NCBI GenBank assembly: GCA_015484985.1
Contig: WFUL01000179.1
Span: forward strand, 1 to 17,666
Reading direction: 5' to 3'
Length of the DNA stretch: 17,666 nt
From: Anaerolineales bacterium
GTDB lineage: Bacteria > Chloroflexota > Anaerolineae > Anaerolineales > DRMV01
In this document: one piece after another, positions 5,251 through 13,148 of the stretch
Layout: each line of letters opens with the position of its first letter
Numbering within the stretch: the first letter of the stretch is position 1
Program-made: the position numbers and the translations under genes
Notes under the pieces: generated by a model
What the model saw: the letters and a program-made list of their open reading frames with translations, nothing else
What the model was told of the DNA's origin: nothing
The model's database searches: none

Positions 5251-7323
5251 CTACTTCTTCGCCTCTTCCTTCTCCTTCTTGCGGGCCTCGATGATTTGCT
5301 GCTGGATGTGGGGCGGCACCTGTTCGTAGTGGGAGAACTCCATCTCGAACACGCCCCGGCCGCCCGTCAGGGATCGCAGGTCCGTCACGTAGCGCAGCAT
5401 TTCGGCCAGGGGCACCTGGGCCCGGATGATGGCCCGGCCCTTCTCGGAATCCATCCCCATCACCTTGGCCCGCCGGGTGTTCAGGTCCCCCAGTACATCG
5501 CCCATGTTCTCCTCGGGCACGGTGATGGTGACGTTATAGATGGGTTCCAAGAGCACCGGACCAGACTCCAAAAAGGCCATCTTGAAGACTTCCCGGGCGC
5601 AGATTTCGAAGGCGATGGGCTTGGAGTCCACCGGGTGCTCCTTGCCGTCGAACACGGCCACCTTGACGTTCACAATGGGATACCCGGCCAGCACGCCCTC
5701 CTTCATCACACTGCGCACCCCTTTGTCAATGGCCGGCTGGAAGTTGGAGGAAATCGCGCCGCCAAAAACTTCCCACACGAACTCGTATTCCTTATCCTGC
5801 AAGGGCTCCAGGCGCATGTGGATTTCCGCGAACTGACCCGCGCCACCTGTCTGCTTCTTGTGCCGGTAGCGCGCGGTGCCCACCTTGGTAATGGTCTCCC
5901 GGTAGGGCACCTTGGGCTCTTCCACCCGCAGGTTGAGCTGGAATTTGCTCTTGGCCTTACGGATGGCCACGTCAATGTGCTGGTCGCCCATGCCCTGCAG
6001 GATGGTCTGGTTGATGGAACCGTCCTGATACCAGGAGAGGGTCATGTCCTCTTCGCACAACCGGGTCAGGGTGGGACCCAGTTTCGTGGAATCCGACTGG
6101 GATAAGGGCACCACCGCCACCCGATAGAGCGCGGTGGGGTATTCGGGCACGGGTAGCAGGATGGGCTTCTCCTTGGTGCACAGGGTATCGCCCGTGGCCG
6201 TCACGTTCAGTTTGGGCACGGTGCCGATGTCCCCCGCGTGCAGGCGCTTGATGGAAATCTGTTCCTTGCCCCGCTGCACGTACAGGTTGCCGATGCGCTC
6301 CTCGGCTTCCTTCTTGGGATTCCACACCCGGGAATCCACTTCCAGCACGCCCGAGACCACCTTGAGGTACGTCACCTTCCCCACGAAGGGGTCGGCCGTG
6401 GTCTTCCAGACGTACGCGGCCAGAGGACCGTCATCGGTCACGGGGACTTCGATTTCCTGGCCATCGGGCGTCTGGGCCTTGATGGGCGGTTTCTCGCCGG
6501 GATGGGGCACCAGATTCAGGAAAGCGTCCAGCAAAGGCACCAGGCCGATGCGCTTCTCCCCCGCGGCCACGAACACCGGTGCGAAGGACCCTTCCACCAT
6601 GCCGGCCTTGAAGCCCTGGAGGATTTCCTCAGGCGTCAGGTCTCCCTCCTCAAAGTACTTTTCCATGAGTTCCTCATCGCTCTCGGCCGCGGCTTCCACC
6701 AGGGCCATACGGGCCTCTTCCACCTGGTCCATCATCTCCGGGGGAATCTCGGCCTCCTGGTTCTCCGGGCCCAGGTAGGCCTTCATGGTGAACAGGTCCA
6801 CCACCCCCCGGAAGTCCTCCCCGCTGCCGATGGGCAGTTGCACGGGGATGAGGCGGATTTCCGAGATGTCGGCCATTTCCTCCAGGCGGCGCTGGAACTG
6901 CGCGCCCTCTCGGTCCATCTTGTTGATGATGACCATGCGGGGCAAGTGGAACTTGCGGGCGTAGGACCAGGTGACCTCGGTCCCGACCGCGGGGCCGGCC
7001 ACCGCGTCCACCAACACGGCAGCGGCCTCGGCCACCCACAGGGCCGAAATCACCTCGCCGATGAAATCGGGCGAACCCGGCGTATCCAGCAGGTTGATTT
7101 TATGGTCCTTGTATTCCAGGGGGATAACCGAAGTCGAGAGGGAAACGCCCCGGCGGACTTCTTCTTCCTCAAAGTCCGACACCGTGTTGCCTTCGGCTAT
7201 GGACCCCATGCGCGTGGTCACGCCCAGGTGATAGAGCAGGGCTTCCACCAGGATGGTCTTTCCCGCGCCACTGTGGGAAATCAGGGCCACATTACGAATC
7301 GCGGAGGTGCTGTATTCGCGCAT
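5251..7323 (-). CDS. Elongation factor G-like GTPase (EF-G paralogue)
   Basis: A 690-residue protein with the full EF-G domain order: GTPase domain, EFG_II and domain III, domain IV, and the C-terminal fold ending near YEQVPPHIQQQI, then a lysine/glutamate tail. GTP-binding motifs are SHSGAGKT (16-23), DTPGS (80-84) and NKMD (134-137). Canonical EF-G has AHIDAGKT and DTPGH; here the histidine that helps GTP hydrolysis is replaced by Ser84. This marks the EF-G-like/FusA2 branch found in Thermus, actinobacteria and Chloroflexota, not the main translocase, which usually sits with rpsL/rpsG. The role is therefore uncertain: a translation accessory or ribosome-associated GTPase. The ATG at 7323 has GGGAG at good spacing. 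It is a single gene with its own promoter and terminator, divergent from tRNA-Val. Confidence 0.93.
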   Translation of the reverse strand: MREYSTSAIRNVALISHSGAGKTILVEALLYHLGVTTRMGSIAEGNTVSDFEEEEVRRGVSLSTSVIPLEYKDHKINLLDTPGSPDFIGEVISALWVAEAAAVLVDAVAGPAVGTEVTWSYARKFHLPRMVIINKMDREGAQFQRRLEEMADISEIRLIPVQLPIGSGEDFRGVVDLFTMKAYLGPENQEAEIPPEMMDQVEEARMALVEAAAESDEELMEKYFEEGDLTPEEILQGFKAGMVEGSFAPVFVAAGEKRIGLVPLLDAFLNLVPHPGEKPPIKAQTPDGQEIEVPVTDDGPLAAYVWKTTADPFVGKVTYLKVVSGVLEVDSRVWNPKKEAEERIGNLYVQRGKEQISIKRLHAGDIGTVPKLNVTATGDTLCTKEKPILLPVPEYPTALYRVAVVPLSQSDSTKLGPTLTRLCEEDMTLSWYQDGSINQTILQGMGDQHIDVAIRKAKSKFQLNLRVEEPKVPYRETITKVGTARYRHKKQTGGAGQFAEIHMRLEPLQDKEYEFVWEVFGGAISSNFQPAIDKGVRSVMKEGVLAGYPIVNVKVAVFDGKEHPVDSKPIAFEICAREVFKMAFLESGPVLLEPIYNVTITVPEENMGDVLGDLNTRRAKVMGMDSEKGRAIIRAQVPLAEMLRYVTDLRSLTGGRGVFEMEFSHYEQVPPHIQQQIIEARKKEKEEAKK

Positions 7324-7382
7324 TGTTCCGCTCCCATGGGTGAAGGTTCGGCTTGTGCACGGTTTACGCAGGCCTTGACAGG

Positions 7383-7411
7383 ATTTTACGGGAAAGGAAA
7401 GCCCTTGTCAA
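7383..7411 (-). promoter_or_regulatory. Promoter of the EF-G-like gene
   Basis: Minus strand: -35 TTGACA (7406-7411), 17-base spacer, -10 TAAAAT (7383-7388; 5 of 6). The start near 7376 leaves a leader of about 50 bases. The -35 overlaps the -35 of the divergent tRNA promoter by five bases. Confidence 0.8.
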
Positions 7412-7432
7412 AGGAAGCGGAGCGGCTATAAT
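7405..7432 (+). promoter_or_regulatory. Promoter of tRNA-Val
   Basis: Plus strand: -35 TTGTCA (7405-7410; 5 of 6), 16-base spacer, consensus -10 TATAAT (7427-7432). The predicted start is about 5 bases before the mature tRNA. Confidence 0.8.
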
Positions 7433-7444
7433 AAGGGGTGCCTC

Positions 7445-7521
7445 GGGCGGGTAGCTCAGCTGGTTAGAGCGCCGCACTCACATTGCGGAGGTCGGGGGTT
7501 CGAGTCCCTCCCCGCCCACCA
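7445..7521 (+). tRNA. tRNA-Val (anticodon CAC)
   Basis: A complete cloverleaf. Acceptor GGGCGGG pairs with CCCGCCC. The D-arm is GCTC-AGCTGGTTA-GAGC. The anticodon stem CCGCA/TGCGG holds the loop CTCACAT, so the anticodon is CAC and reads GUG. The T-arm is GGGGG-TTCGAGT-CCCTC with one G-U pair. Discriminator A and an encoded CCA end at 7521. It has a dedicated promoter and is followed at once by an intrinsic terminator, so it is probably a single-gene unit. Confidence 0.97.
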
Positions 7522-7523
7522 GG

Positions 7524-7558
7524 CACAAAAAGCGGGCGTTTATCGCCCGCTTTTTGTG
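7524..7558 (+). terminator. Intrinsic terminator after tRNA-Val
   Basis: A perfect 15-bp stem CACAAAAAGCGGGCG / CGCCCGCTTTTTGTG with the five-base loop TTTAT. It starts 3 bases after the tRNA CCA end. The A and T tracts make it usable in both directions. Confidence 0.9.
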
Positions 7559-7583
7559 TTGTTGCCGCCAGAAGCCAGGACTT

Positions 7584-7592
7584 TGATAGAAT
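7584..7592 (+). promoter_or_regulatory. Possible extended -10 promoter of the asparaginase cluster
   Basis: TGA followed by TAGAAT (7587-7592; 5 of 6) lies 36 bases before the ATG and just after the tRNA terminator, where the cluster needs a promoter. No good -35 is visible. Confidence 0.45.
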
Positions 7593-7628
7593 CAAGGCCA
7601 CCGGCTCGAATACGAAAGGAGCGTGACC

Positions 7629-8672
7629 ATGGACATCCCTCAGCGCGTGCCGGCGTACGTCCCCCTCTTTGGCGTTACCCGAGGGCCGTTGGTGGAAAGC
7701 GTACACTATGGCGCCTTCGCGGTGGTGGACCGCCAGGGTCACCTGCTGGCCGCGGCAGGACCCATCATGGTCCCCGTGTTCATGCGTTCCTCGGCCAAGC
7801 CCTTCCAAGTGATGCCCTTATTGGAGGACGGGGGCGCGGACCGGTGGGCCTTGACCGATGAAGAAATCGCCGTCATGGCCGCGTCCCACAGCGGCACGGA
7901 ACGCCATGTGGCCGTGATTCAAGGGTTGCACCAACGCTTGGGGTTGGGTCCTCAATACTTGCAATGTGGCGTGCACCCGCCCCTCCACCGAGACTCAGCC
8001 CTGGCCCTGCGAATGGCCGGTCAGGAGCCCACGCCCTACCATCACAACTGTTCAGGAAAGCACACGGGCATGTTAGCCTTAGCCCTGCTGCACGGTTGGC
8101 CCTTGGAAACCTATCTGGACCTGGAACATCCCGTACAACAACGCATCCGGCACACGGTGGCCGAAATGGCGGGGATGTCCCCCGAAGATGTACTTATCGG
8201 GATCGATGGTTGCTCCGCGCCCAACTTCGCCCTGCCCCTCTACCACGCGGCCTGGGCCTATGCCCGACTGGTGGACCCCCAGGACCTGCCGGAACCCCGT
8301 CGCGGTGCCGCGAGGCGGGTCGTGCAGGCCATGATGGCCCAACCCTTCATGGTGGCCGGGCCCGAGCGCTTCGACACCCGGGTGATGGAGGCCCTGCCCG
8401 GCAAACTGGTGGCCAAGGGCGGCGCCGAGGGGTATCAGGGCATCGGCCTGCTCCCGGGGGTGGCGGGCGAACAGGGCATCGGCATCGCCATCAAAATCGC
8501 CGATGGCGACGGTCGGCGTCGGGCCGCCAGCGCGGTGGCCCTGGAAATCTTGCGGCGCCTGGGCGTGCTCACCGAGGAAGCCGCCCAAGCCCTGTCCGAC
8601 CTGGGCCCCCAACCCCCGGTGCGGAACATTCGGGGCGATGTGCAGGTCGGCCAGGGAAAACCCTTGTTCTGA
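7629..8672 (+). CDS. L-asparaginase family II protein
   Basis: A 347-residue protein of the asparaginase II family (PF06089-type, like the Rhizobium etli AnsA enzyme), which hydrolyses L-asparagine to aspartate and ammonia. It is unrelated in sequence to E. coli AnsA/AnsB. Family blocks are FMRSSAKPFQ (51-60; Ser and Lys are catalytic in the R. etli enzyme), ASHSG (85-89), NCSGKHTGML (140-149), DGCSAP (193-198), FDTRVMEA and KGGAEG. No signal peptide is seen, so it is cytosolic. The ATG at 7629 is chosen over the GTG at 7623 because AAAGGAG is 7 bases from the ATG and only 1 from the GTG. It leads a three-gene plus-strand cluster, with the hydrolase starting 11 bases after its stop. Confidence 0.93.
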   Translation: MDIPQRVPAYVPLFGVTRGPLVESVHYGAFAVVDRQGHLLAAAGPIMVPVFMRSSAKPFQVMPLLEDGGADRWALTDEEIAVMAASHSGTERHVAVIQGLHQRLGLGPQYLQCGVHPPLHRDSALALRMAGQEPTPYHHNCSGKHTGMLALALLHGWPLETYLDLEHPVQQRIRHTVAEMAGMSPEDVLIGIDGCSAPNFALPLYHAAWAYARLVDPQDLPEPRRGAARRVVQAMMAQPFMVAGPERFDTRVMEALPGKLVAKGGAEGYQGIGLLPGVAGEQGIGIAIKIADGDGRRRAASAVALEILRRLGVLTEEAAQALSDLGPQPPVRNIRGDVQVGQGKPLF

Positions 8673-8683
8673 ACCGGCGGACC

Positions 8684-9547
8684 ATGGGCGCAAGCGATTC
8701 CACCGTCTCTTCCCTCGCCCAACGCTTAGGGGAAAGGCTGGCCTTCGAAGTGCAGGGACAGGGGCCGGCCGTGGTCTTCCTGCACGGGTTTGCCGGAAGC
8801 CGACGGCAATGGCGGGCCCTCATGGACCCGGTCGCCTCGTGGGGCTACCGGACGTACGCCCTGGACCTGCCGGGACACGGCGAGAGCCCCAAGCCCCGGG
8901 AGCGGGAAGCCTATCACCCCCGCGTTTGGGTGGATGCACTGGCCGCGTGGCACCAGCGTTATGTGGGCGAGCCCGCGTGGTGGGTGGGCCATTCCCTGGG
9001 AGGCGGAATGGCCGTGCTCCTGGCCCGGAGGCATCCTCAGCGGGTGCGAGGCGGGTTGCTCGTGGCCCCCTACCTGCACCGACGCCAATGGCGGGGATGG
9101 GTTCACCTGCTGGCCCCGTTCATGCCCTTGCTGGCCCAGCCCCTGGGCTATCCCCATTGGGCCTCACCCGCGATGCACCTGGCCTGGTACATCCACCCGG
9201 ATTACCATCAAGCACCCCCGACCCAACGTCGGGTTCGCGTGTGGGAAGCTCTCCATCTGAGTCCCCGAGCATGGTGGACCGTGCTCCACATGGCCGCGCC
9301 CTGGACCCCTCCGCCGCCGGGACGCTGGGCCCTCATAGCCGGCACCCGAGATACCATCCTGCGCTATGCCTCGTTCGTGGACCTAGCCCGGGCATGGAAC
9401 CTGCCCCTCCAAACCCTGCCCGAAGGCCGTCACATCCTCCACATCAGCCATCCCCAGGAGGTCCTGGCCGCCCTCGAGGCCCTGCTGACGGAAGCCGCAC
9501 CCCAAACCGCAACCGATTCCCGAACCGTGAGCTCCCTTACCCCCTAA
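8684..9547 (+). CDS. Alpha/beta hydrolase
   Basis: A 287-residue alpha/beta-hydrolase fold protein. The oxyanion-loop motif HGFAG is at 34-38, LPGHGES at 62-68, and the nucleophile elbow GHSLGG at 102-107 with Ser104. The acid is probably Asp223 in AGTRDTIL, and the catalytic His probably His250 in EGRHILHISHP. All three triad positions are present, so an active esterase or related enzyme is expected; the substrate cannot be read from sequence. A lid-like insertion rich in Trp, Pro and Tyr (about 130-200) suggests a bulky hydrophobic substrate. No signal peptide. It starts 11 bases after the asparaginase with no strong ribosome site, suggesting translational coupling. Confidence 0.9.
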   Translation: MGASDSTVSSLAQRLGERLAFEVQGQGPAVVFLHGFAGSRRQWRALMDPVASWGYRTYALDLPGHGESPKPREREAYHPRVWVDALAAWHQRYVGEPAWWVGHSLGGGMAVLLARRHPQRVRGGLLVAPYLHRRQWRGWVHLLAPFMPLLAQPLGYPHWASPAMHLAWYIHPDYHQAPPTQRRVRVWEALHLSPRAWWTVLHMAAPWTPPPPGRWALIAGTRDTILRYASFVDLARAWNLPLQTLPEGRHILHISHPQEVLAALEALLTEAAPQTATDSRTVSSLTP

Positions 9548-9570
9548 CCCTCTAACCCGGGAGGTGCATC

Positions 9571-9921
9571 ATGGCCCAGGAGAAACCCACCATCACCTGG
9601 GAAGACTTCGACAAGGTAGCCATGCGGGTGGGACGCATCATTCGGGTAGAACCTTTTTCCGAAGCCCGTAAACCCGCATACAAACTGTGGATTGACTTTG
9701 GCCCTTATGGCATAAAGAAAAGTTCTGCCCAACTCCCCCGGTGGTATCCTGACCCCCAGGCTCTGGTGGGACGTCTGGTGGTCGCGGTAACGAACTTTCC
9801 CCCCAAGCAAATCGGGCCGTTCATGTCGGAGGTCTTGGTTCTGGGGGCTATTCAGTCCGATGGTCGGGTGGTGCTGCTTCAACCCGATGGAGAGAGTGAA
9901 CTGGGCGCGCCCATCGCGTGA
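9571..9921 (+). CDS. csaA: CsaA-type tRNA-binding-domain protein
   Basis: A 116-residue protein, the usual CsaA length, made of one tRNA-binding (OB-fold) domain. Diagnostic phrases are ITWEDFDKVAMRVGRI, FSEARKPAYKLWIDFG, GIKKSSAQL, VVAVTNFPPKQIGPFMSEVL and VVLLQPDGE. In Bacillus subtilis CsaA is a dimeric, SecB-like chaperone that binds preproteins and SecA; in archaea and other bacteria the role is less clear. The start at 9571 has GGGAGGTG at good spacing, 23 bases after the hydrolase, so it is the last gene of the cluster. Its stop lies only 3 bases from the stop of the convergent serine hydrolase, and no terminator fits between them. Confidence 0.93.
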   Translation: MAQEKPTITWEDFDKVAMRVGRIIRVEPFSEARKPAYKLWIDFGPYGIKKSSAQLPRWYPDPQALVGRLVVAVTNFPPKQIGPFMSEVLVLGAIQSDGRVVLLQPDGESELGAPIA

Positions 9922-9924
9922 AAC

Positions 9925-10875
9925 TTACCAGGCCCATCGCCCCCAGGCGAACCAGGGCTCGGTGACCAGGCTCTGCCAGAGGGTCTGGCCCAAGGCCTGG
10001 ACCATCTGCTCCAGTTCGGCCTCCAGGGTTTCGTAAGGGACGGATTTGGTCCCCCCATAACCAAGCAACACCATGACATACGCCCGTTCCTGCCCCCGCC
10101 AGGAAAAGACGAGCAGACCGATGTCGCCTACAATGAGTTGCTCTTTGACCAGAGTGGCCCGTTTGTTGTAAAGGCGCGCCCCGGGGGGAAGATACGGTGC
10201 CAGACGACCCAGACGAAGCGCATCATTGGGGGTGTACTCCGCCATCCAGGTCAGCATCCCCCGACGCGCTTCGGACGACAGTCCCGTCCCCCAATAGAGG
10301 TGTACCAGGAGCCGGGCCAAATCTGCGGCGGTCGAACGACGGGTGAGCACATCGGTGTGGGAAGCCCCCCATTGGGCCAGCATTGCGCGCAGCGGTACAC
10401 GCCGGGCGAGCAGGAACTCCAGCAGAGTCTGGGTGGCCGCTTCCTCCGAATGGACCAACATGGCCCGCAAGAGTTGGGCGTAGGTGCGACTGGGGCCTCG
10501 GGTGGCGAGATAGGTCTCCAAAGACATCCTCGGTGGCACCCGTTGCTGCAACGCGGCCAAGGTCAGCATGGCAACGGGCACCTTGATGGCCGAAGCCACA
10601 TGTCCCGGCCGTGTGCTTTCGTGTTGGTAAAGCACGCAACCGGCTCGGGCGTCCACCAGCATCACCCGCCACTGCCCCTGGGTGCGGGCCAGCACGGCAT
10701 CCATGGTTTCCGTCCACTCGCGTTGCAGGGGCGAAGGGGGACAAAGGGGGAAGGAAGCGGTCTGAAAGCGAAACCCCGTCTCGGCAGGCCCTGCCGCCTG
10801 GATTCCACCACCCGGCGCCCAAACCACAAGGGTCAGCAGGCCCAACCCAAGCCATCCAAGAGGTCCGCGCATCAT
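9925..10875 (-). CDS. Serine beta-lactamase-like hydrolase with altered motifs, exported
   Basis: A 316-residue protein with an N-terminal hydrophobic segment (about 5-20) typical of a signal peptide or anchor. The body resembles class A beta-lactamase-like serine hydrolases: SxxK as S95-A-I-K98 (ASAIKVPVAML) and a region MLVHSEEAATQTLLE that aligns with the SDN stretch. That triad reads Ser143-Glu-Glu, and the KTG position is probably K238-R-A. True beta-lactamases keep SDN and KTG, so this is more likely a peptidase, a transpeptidase relative or an inactive binder acting outside the membrane. The Wzt-like gene ends TGA inside this gene's ATGATG: the ATG at 10875 overlaps by ATGA, the one at 10872 by one base. 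This places it as the last gene of the polysaccharide cluster. Confidence 0.8.
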   Translation of the reverse strand: MMRGPLGWLGLGLLTLVVWAPGGGIQAAGPAETGFRFQTASFPLCPPSPLQREWTETMDAVLARTQGQWRVMLVDARAGCVLYQHESTRPGHVASAIKVPVAMLTLAALQQRVPPRMSLETYLATRGPSRTYAQLLRAMLVHSEEAATQTLLEFLLARRVPLRAMLAQWGASHTDVLTRRSTAADLARLLVHLYWGTGLSSEARRGMLTWMAEYTPNDALRLGRLAPYLPPGARLYNKRATLVKEQLIVGDIGLLVFSWRGQERAYVMVLLGYGGTKSVPYETLEAELEQMVQALGQTLWQSLVTEPWFAWGRWAW

Positions 10876-12122
10876 GCGTTCCGCAAAATCTCCCACCGAA
10901 GCAAGGGACGCAACACCCCCAAACGGCGCTCGGACCACTGGGCACCTACCACGCCCGTTGGGTCCACCCGGAAGGACAGGGCGTTCTCCTCATGGAAGAA
11001 GGTGCGCACACCAAAGATGCTGGCGTTCACCGAGAGGATATACCGACCCTCGTTGAGCCAGTGACCGGGGACGTGGACCCGGCTGAGGTAGCGGCCAGGA
11101 GGGCGTTCCTCCCATCGGCGGTACATATCCACGTCGTCCACATCAAAGGAAGTGAACACGTATTCCCCCCGGGTGGTGAGCAGATAAATACCCACCCGCA
11201 GGCCCCGAAGAGGTTGTTCCAGGACATACTCCCATTCCACGGTGAAGGCTTCGTCGGCCCGCACGGTGTCCGTCACCCGGCCCTGGGCATCCCGCACCCG
11301 CAGGGCAATGGGCCGGAAGGGGCCCGCCGGGTCCCATGTGGGGTCCTCCTCCTGGTCCCAGCGGCGCTCGCCGGCCCGCCGGAACCCCGAGGCCAGGTAG
11401 AAGTCCACCGCGTCGGGGGTGGGTCCGTCAAAGACGACCCGGCCCTTCTGGAGCACCAGGGTGCGCTGGGTGAGGTGCAGAATGGCGGACATGTTGTGGC
11501 TCACGAAGAGCACCGTACGCCCCTCCCGGGCCACGTCCCCCATCTTGCCAAGGCATTTCCGTTGAAACGCGGCGTCGCCCACGGCCAGAACTTCGTCCAC
11601 GAGCAAGATTTCCGGCTCCAGGTGCGCGGCCACAGCGAAGGCCAGGCGCAGGTACATACCGCTGGAATAGAACTTCACCGGTGTATCAATAAACTTCTCC
11701 ACCTCGGCGAAGGCCACGATTTCGTCGAACTTGCGGTCGATTTCCGCCTTGGTCATGCCCAGAATGGCACCGTTCAGGTAAATATTCTCCCGACCGGTGA
11801 GTTCGGGATGGAACCCCGTCCCCACTTCCAGCAAGGACCCCACCCGGCCATAGAGTTCCGCGTAGCCCTCTGTGGGTCGGGTTACCCGAGAGAGGATTTT
11901 CAGCAGGGTGGATTTGCCCGCCCCGTTATGACCGATGATGCCCACCACCTGGCCCTGGGGTATCTCAAAGGACACGTCCCGCAAGGCCCATATGGTTGCG
12001 CTGCGGGGGCGACGGAAGAGCCGACCCAGACTGTCCCGCAAGGTGCGGTATTCCACTTTCCCCCGGGCCTCGCCAATGCGATATTGTTTGCTCAGATTCG
12101 CCACACGAACGGCCAACGCCAT
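10872..12122 (-). CDS. wzt: Wzt-like ABC transporter ATPase of polysaccharide export
   Basis: A 416-residue protein. The ABC domain has Walker A GHNGAGKST (64-72), signature YSSGMYLRLAF (152-162), Walker B ILLVDE (172-177) and the switch His in SHN (208-210). An YGRVGSLLEVGTGF segment is typical of the O-antigen/teichoic-acid exporter subfamily. After about residue 255 comes a beta-rich C-terminal domain with WDPAGP, TVEWEY and GRYILSVNA strands, like the Wzt C-terminal carbohydrate-binding domain that recognises the finished glycan end. With the upstream permease it would form an exporter moving lipid-linked polysaccharide across the membrane. The ATG at 12122 is preceded by AGGAG at 7 bases. 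The gap to the permease is 82 bases; the downstream end overlaps the serine hydrolase. Confidence 0.95.
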   Translation of the reverse strand: MALAVRVANLSKQYRIGEARGKVEYRTLRDSLGRLFRRPRSATIWALRDVSFEIPQGQVVGIIGHNGAGKSTLLKILSRVTRPTEGYAELYGRVGSLLEVGTGFHPELTGRENIYLNGAILGMTKAEIDRKFDEIVAFAEVEKFIDTPVKFYSSGMYLRLAFAVAAHLEPEILLVDEVLAVGDAAFQRKCLGKMGDVAREGRTVLFVSHNMSAILHLTQRTLVLQKGRVVFDGPTPDAVDFYLASGFRRAGERRWDQEEDPTWDPAGPFRPIALRVRDAQGRVTDTVRADEAFTVEWEYVLEQPLRGLRVGIYLLTTRGEYVFTSFDVDDVDMYRRWEERPPGRYLSRVHVPGHWLNEGRYILSVNASIFGVRTFFHEENALSFRVDPTGVVGAQWSERRLGVLRPLLRWEILRNA

Positions 12123-12204
12123 GGATACTCTCCTGCGTCACTGGCGAGAAGGCCATCGGCCATGAAAGCCTGACCAGCACCCGTCCGCCATTTACTTCCC
12201 GCTC

Positions 12205-13050
12205 TCACACGCGGTCCGCAAAGTACCGCTCCATTCCCTGGAAGAAAACCAGCCCGCCCAACAACACCAACAGGGTAACGGTCACAGAAATAGCCATGCC
12301 CAGGTCGGGCCCTGGTCCAACGCCCAGGAGGGCCCAGCGGAAACCCTGGACCACGCCCGCCATGGGGTTGAGAGAGTAAATCAGACGCCATTGCTCAGGC
12401 ACCAGACTGGTGGGATAGACCACCGGGGTCACGAACAACAACACCTGCACCAGGTACGGAAGCACATACCCCACATCCCGATAGAGGACGTTGAGGGCCG
12501 CGGCCCAGAGGCTTCCCCCCAGGCTCACTGCCGCCGCCAGCAAAAGGAAGAGGGGCAGCGTCCACACCCGAGGAGTGGGCGCGATACCGTACCAGACCAT
12601 GAGCCCGGCCAGCACCACGAAAGCCAGGAGAAAATCCACCAGACTGCTCAGGACCACGGAGAGGGGAATGACCAGCCGGGGGAAGTACACCTTGGTGAGC
12701 ATGGGCCGGTTCATCACCAGCGAGCGACCCGCCTTGTTGAAGGATTTGGAGAAGAACTCCCAGGGGAGGAGTCCGGCGTAGGCGAAGATGGGGTAAGGCA
12801 GGCCCTCCGATGGCATCTTGGCCAGGCGTCCGAAGAAGATGCTGAAGACCACCATGGTGATGAAGGGCTGGAGCCAGGCCCACAGGACGCCCAGCAGGGT
12901 CTGTTTGTACCGGACTTTCAAATCCCGCCAAGTGAAGAAGTAGATGAGTTCCCGGTACTGCCAGAGTTCTCGAAAATCGGGAAATCCCCAACGACCGGGA
13001 GGCCGCACGATGTAATAGGGCTTGGGGTTGGGGTTGATTCGGGATGTCAT
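12205..13050 (-). CDS. wzm: Wzm-like ABC-2 permease of polysaccharide export
   Basis: A 281-residue membrane protein of the ABC-2 type. The N-terminal phrase RELIYFFTWRDLKVRYKQT with LLGVLWAWLQP is the hallmark of Wzm/TagG-like permeases. About six hydrophobic spans follow, including FITMVVFSIFFG, LVDFLLAFVVLAGLMV, LFLLLAAAVSLGGSLWAAAL, VLLFVTPVVYP and ISVTVTLLVLLGGLVFF. SLNPMAGVVQGFRWALLG is also a family block. It pairs with the Wzt-like ATPase directly downstream. The start at 13050 overlaps the stop of the HepT-like stub by ATGA and gives the usual short N-terminus. A start at 13089 would add 13 residues; neither has a clear ribosome site, so 13050 is preferred on coupling. Confidence 0.93.
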   Translation of the reverse strand: MTSRINPNPKPYYIVRPPGRWGFPDFRELWQYRELIYFFTWRDLKVRYKQTLLGVLWAWLQPFITMVVFSIFFGRLAKMPSEGLPYPIFAYAGLLPWEFFSKSFNKAGRSLVMNRPMLTKVYFPRLVIPLSVVLSSLVDFLLAFVVLAGLMVWYGIAPTPRVWTLPLFLLLAAAVSLGGSLWAAALNVLYRDVGYVLPYLVQVLLFVTPVVYPTSLVPEQWRLIYSLNPMAGVVQGFRWALLGVGPGPDLGMAISVTVTLLVLLGGLVFFQGMERYFADRV

Positions 13051-13148
13051 GATGGACTCGTGACGCGCTTGAGTAGATGTTGCAGGCATTCCAAGAGGTT
13101 GGAAATCATGTCAAGGAGATAATCCAAGAACCCACGTCGTACGGTCAT
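13047..13148 (-). pseudogene. HepT-like stub (N-terminal remnant of a MntA partner)
   Basis: A 33-residue reading that starts with MTVRRGFLDYLLDMI. Its ATG overlaps the stop of the nucleotidyltransferase by ATGA, exactly where the HepT (DUF86) gene usually begins. HepT proteins open with a similar helix (family pattern RxxLxYLxDILxAI). The reading ends at a TGA that overlaps the permease ATG, again as ATGA. HepT is normally about 110-140 residues and carries an RXXXXXY RNase motif; that part is absent. The best explanation is loss of the toxin body, with only its first helix left as a coupling bridge. The identity is inferred from position and a short resemblance. Confidence 0.5.

Noticed and set aside
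5251..7323. Calling the EF-G-like gene fusA
   Set aside because: P-loop and G3 motif differ from the main EF-G and no rpsL/rpsG/tuf genes are beside it.
7623..7625. GTG start for the asparaginase
   Set aside because: It lies only one base from the AAAGGAG site; the ATG at 7629 has normal spacing.
9925..10875. Antibiotic-resistance beta-lactamase
   Set aside because: SDN and KTG motifs are not preserved and the gene is coupled to polysaccharide export.
10611..12173. 520-codon plus-strand reading across the Wzt-like gene
   Set aside because: Shadow of the minus-strand ATPase, which carries Walker A, signature and Walker B.
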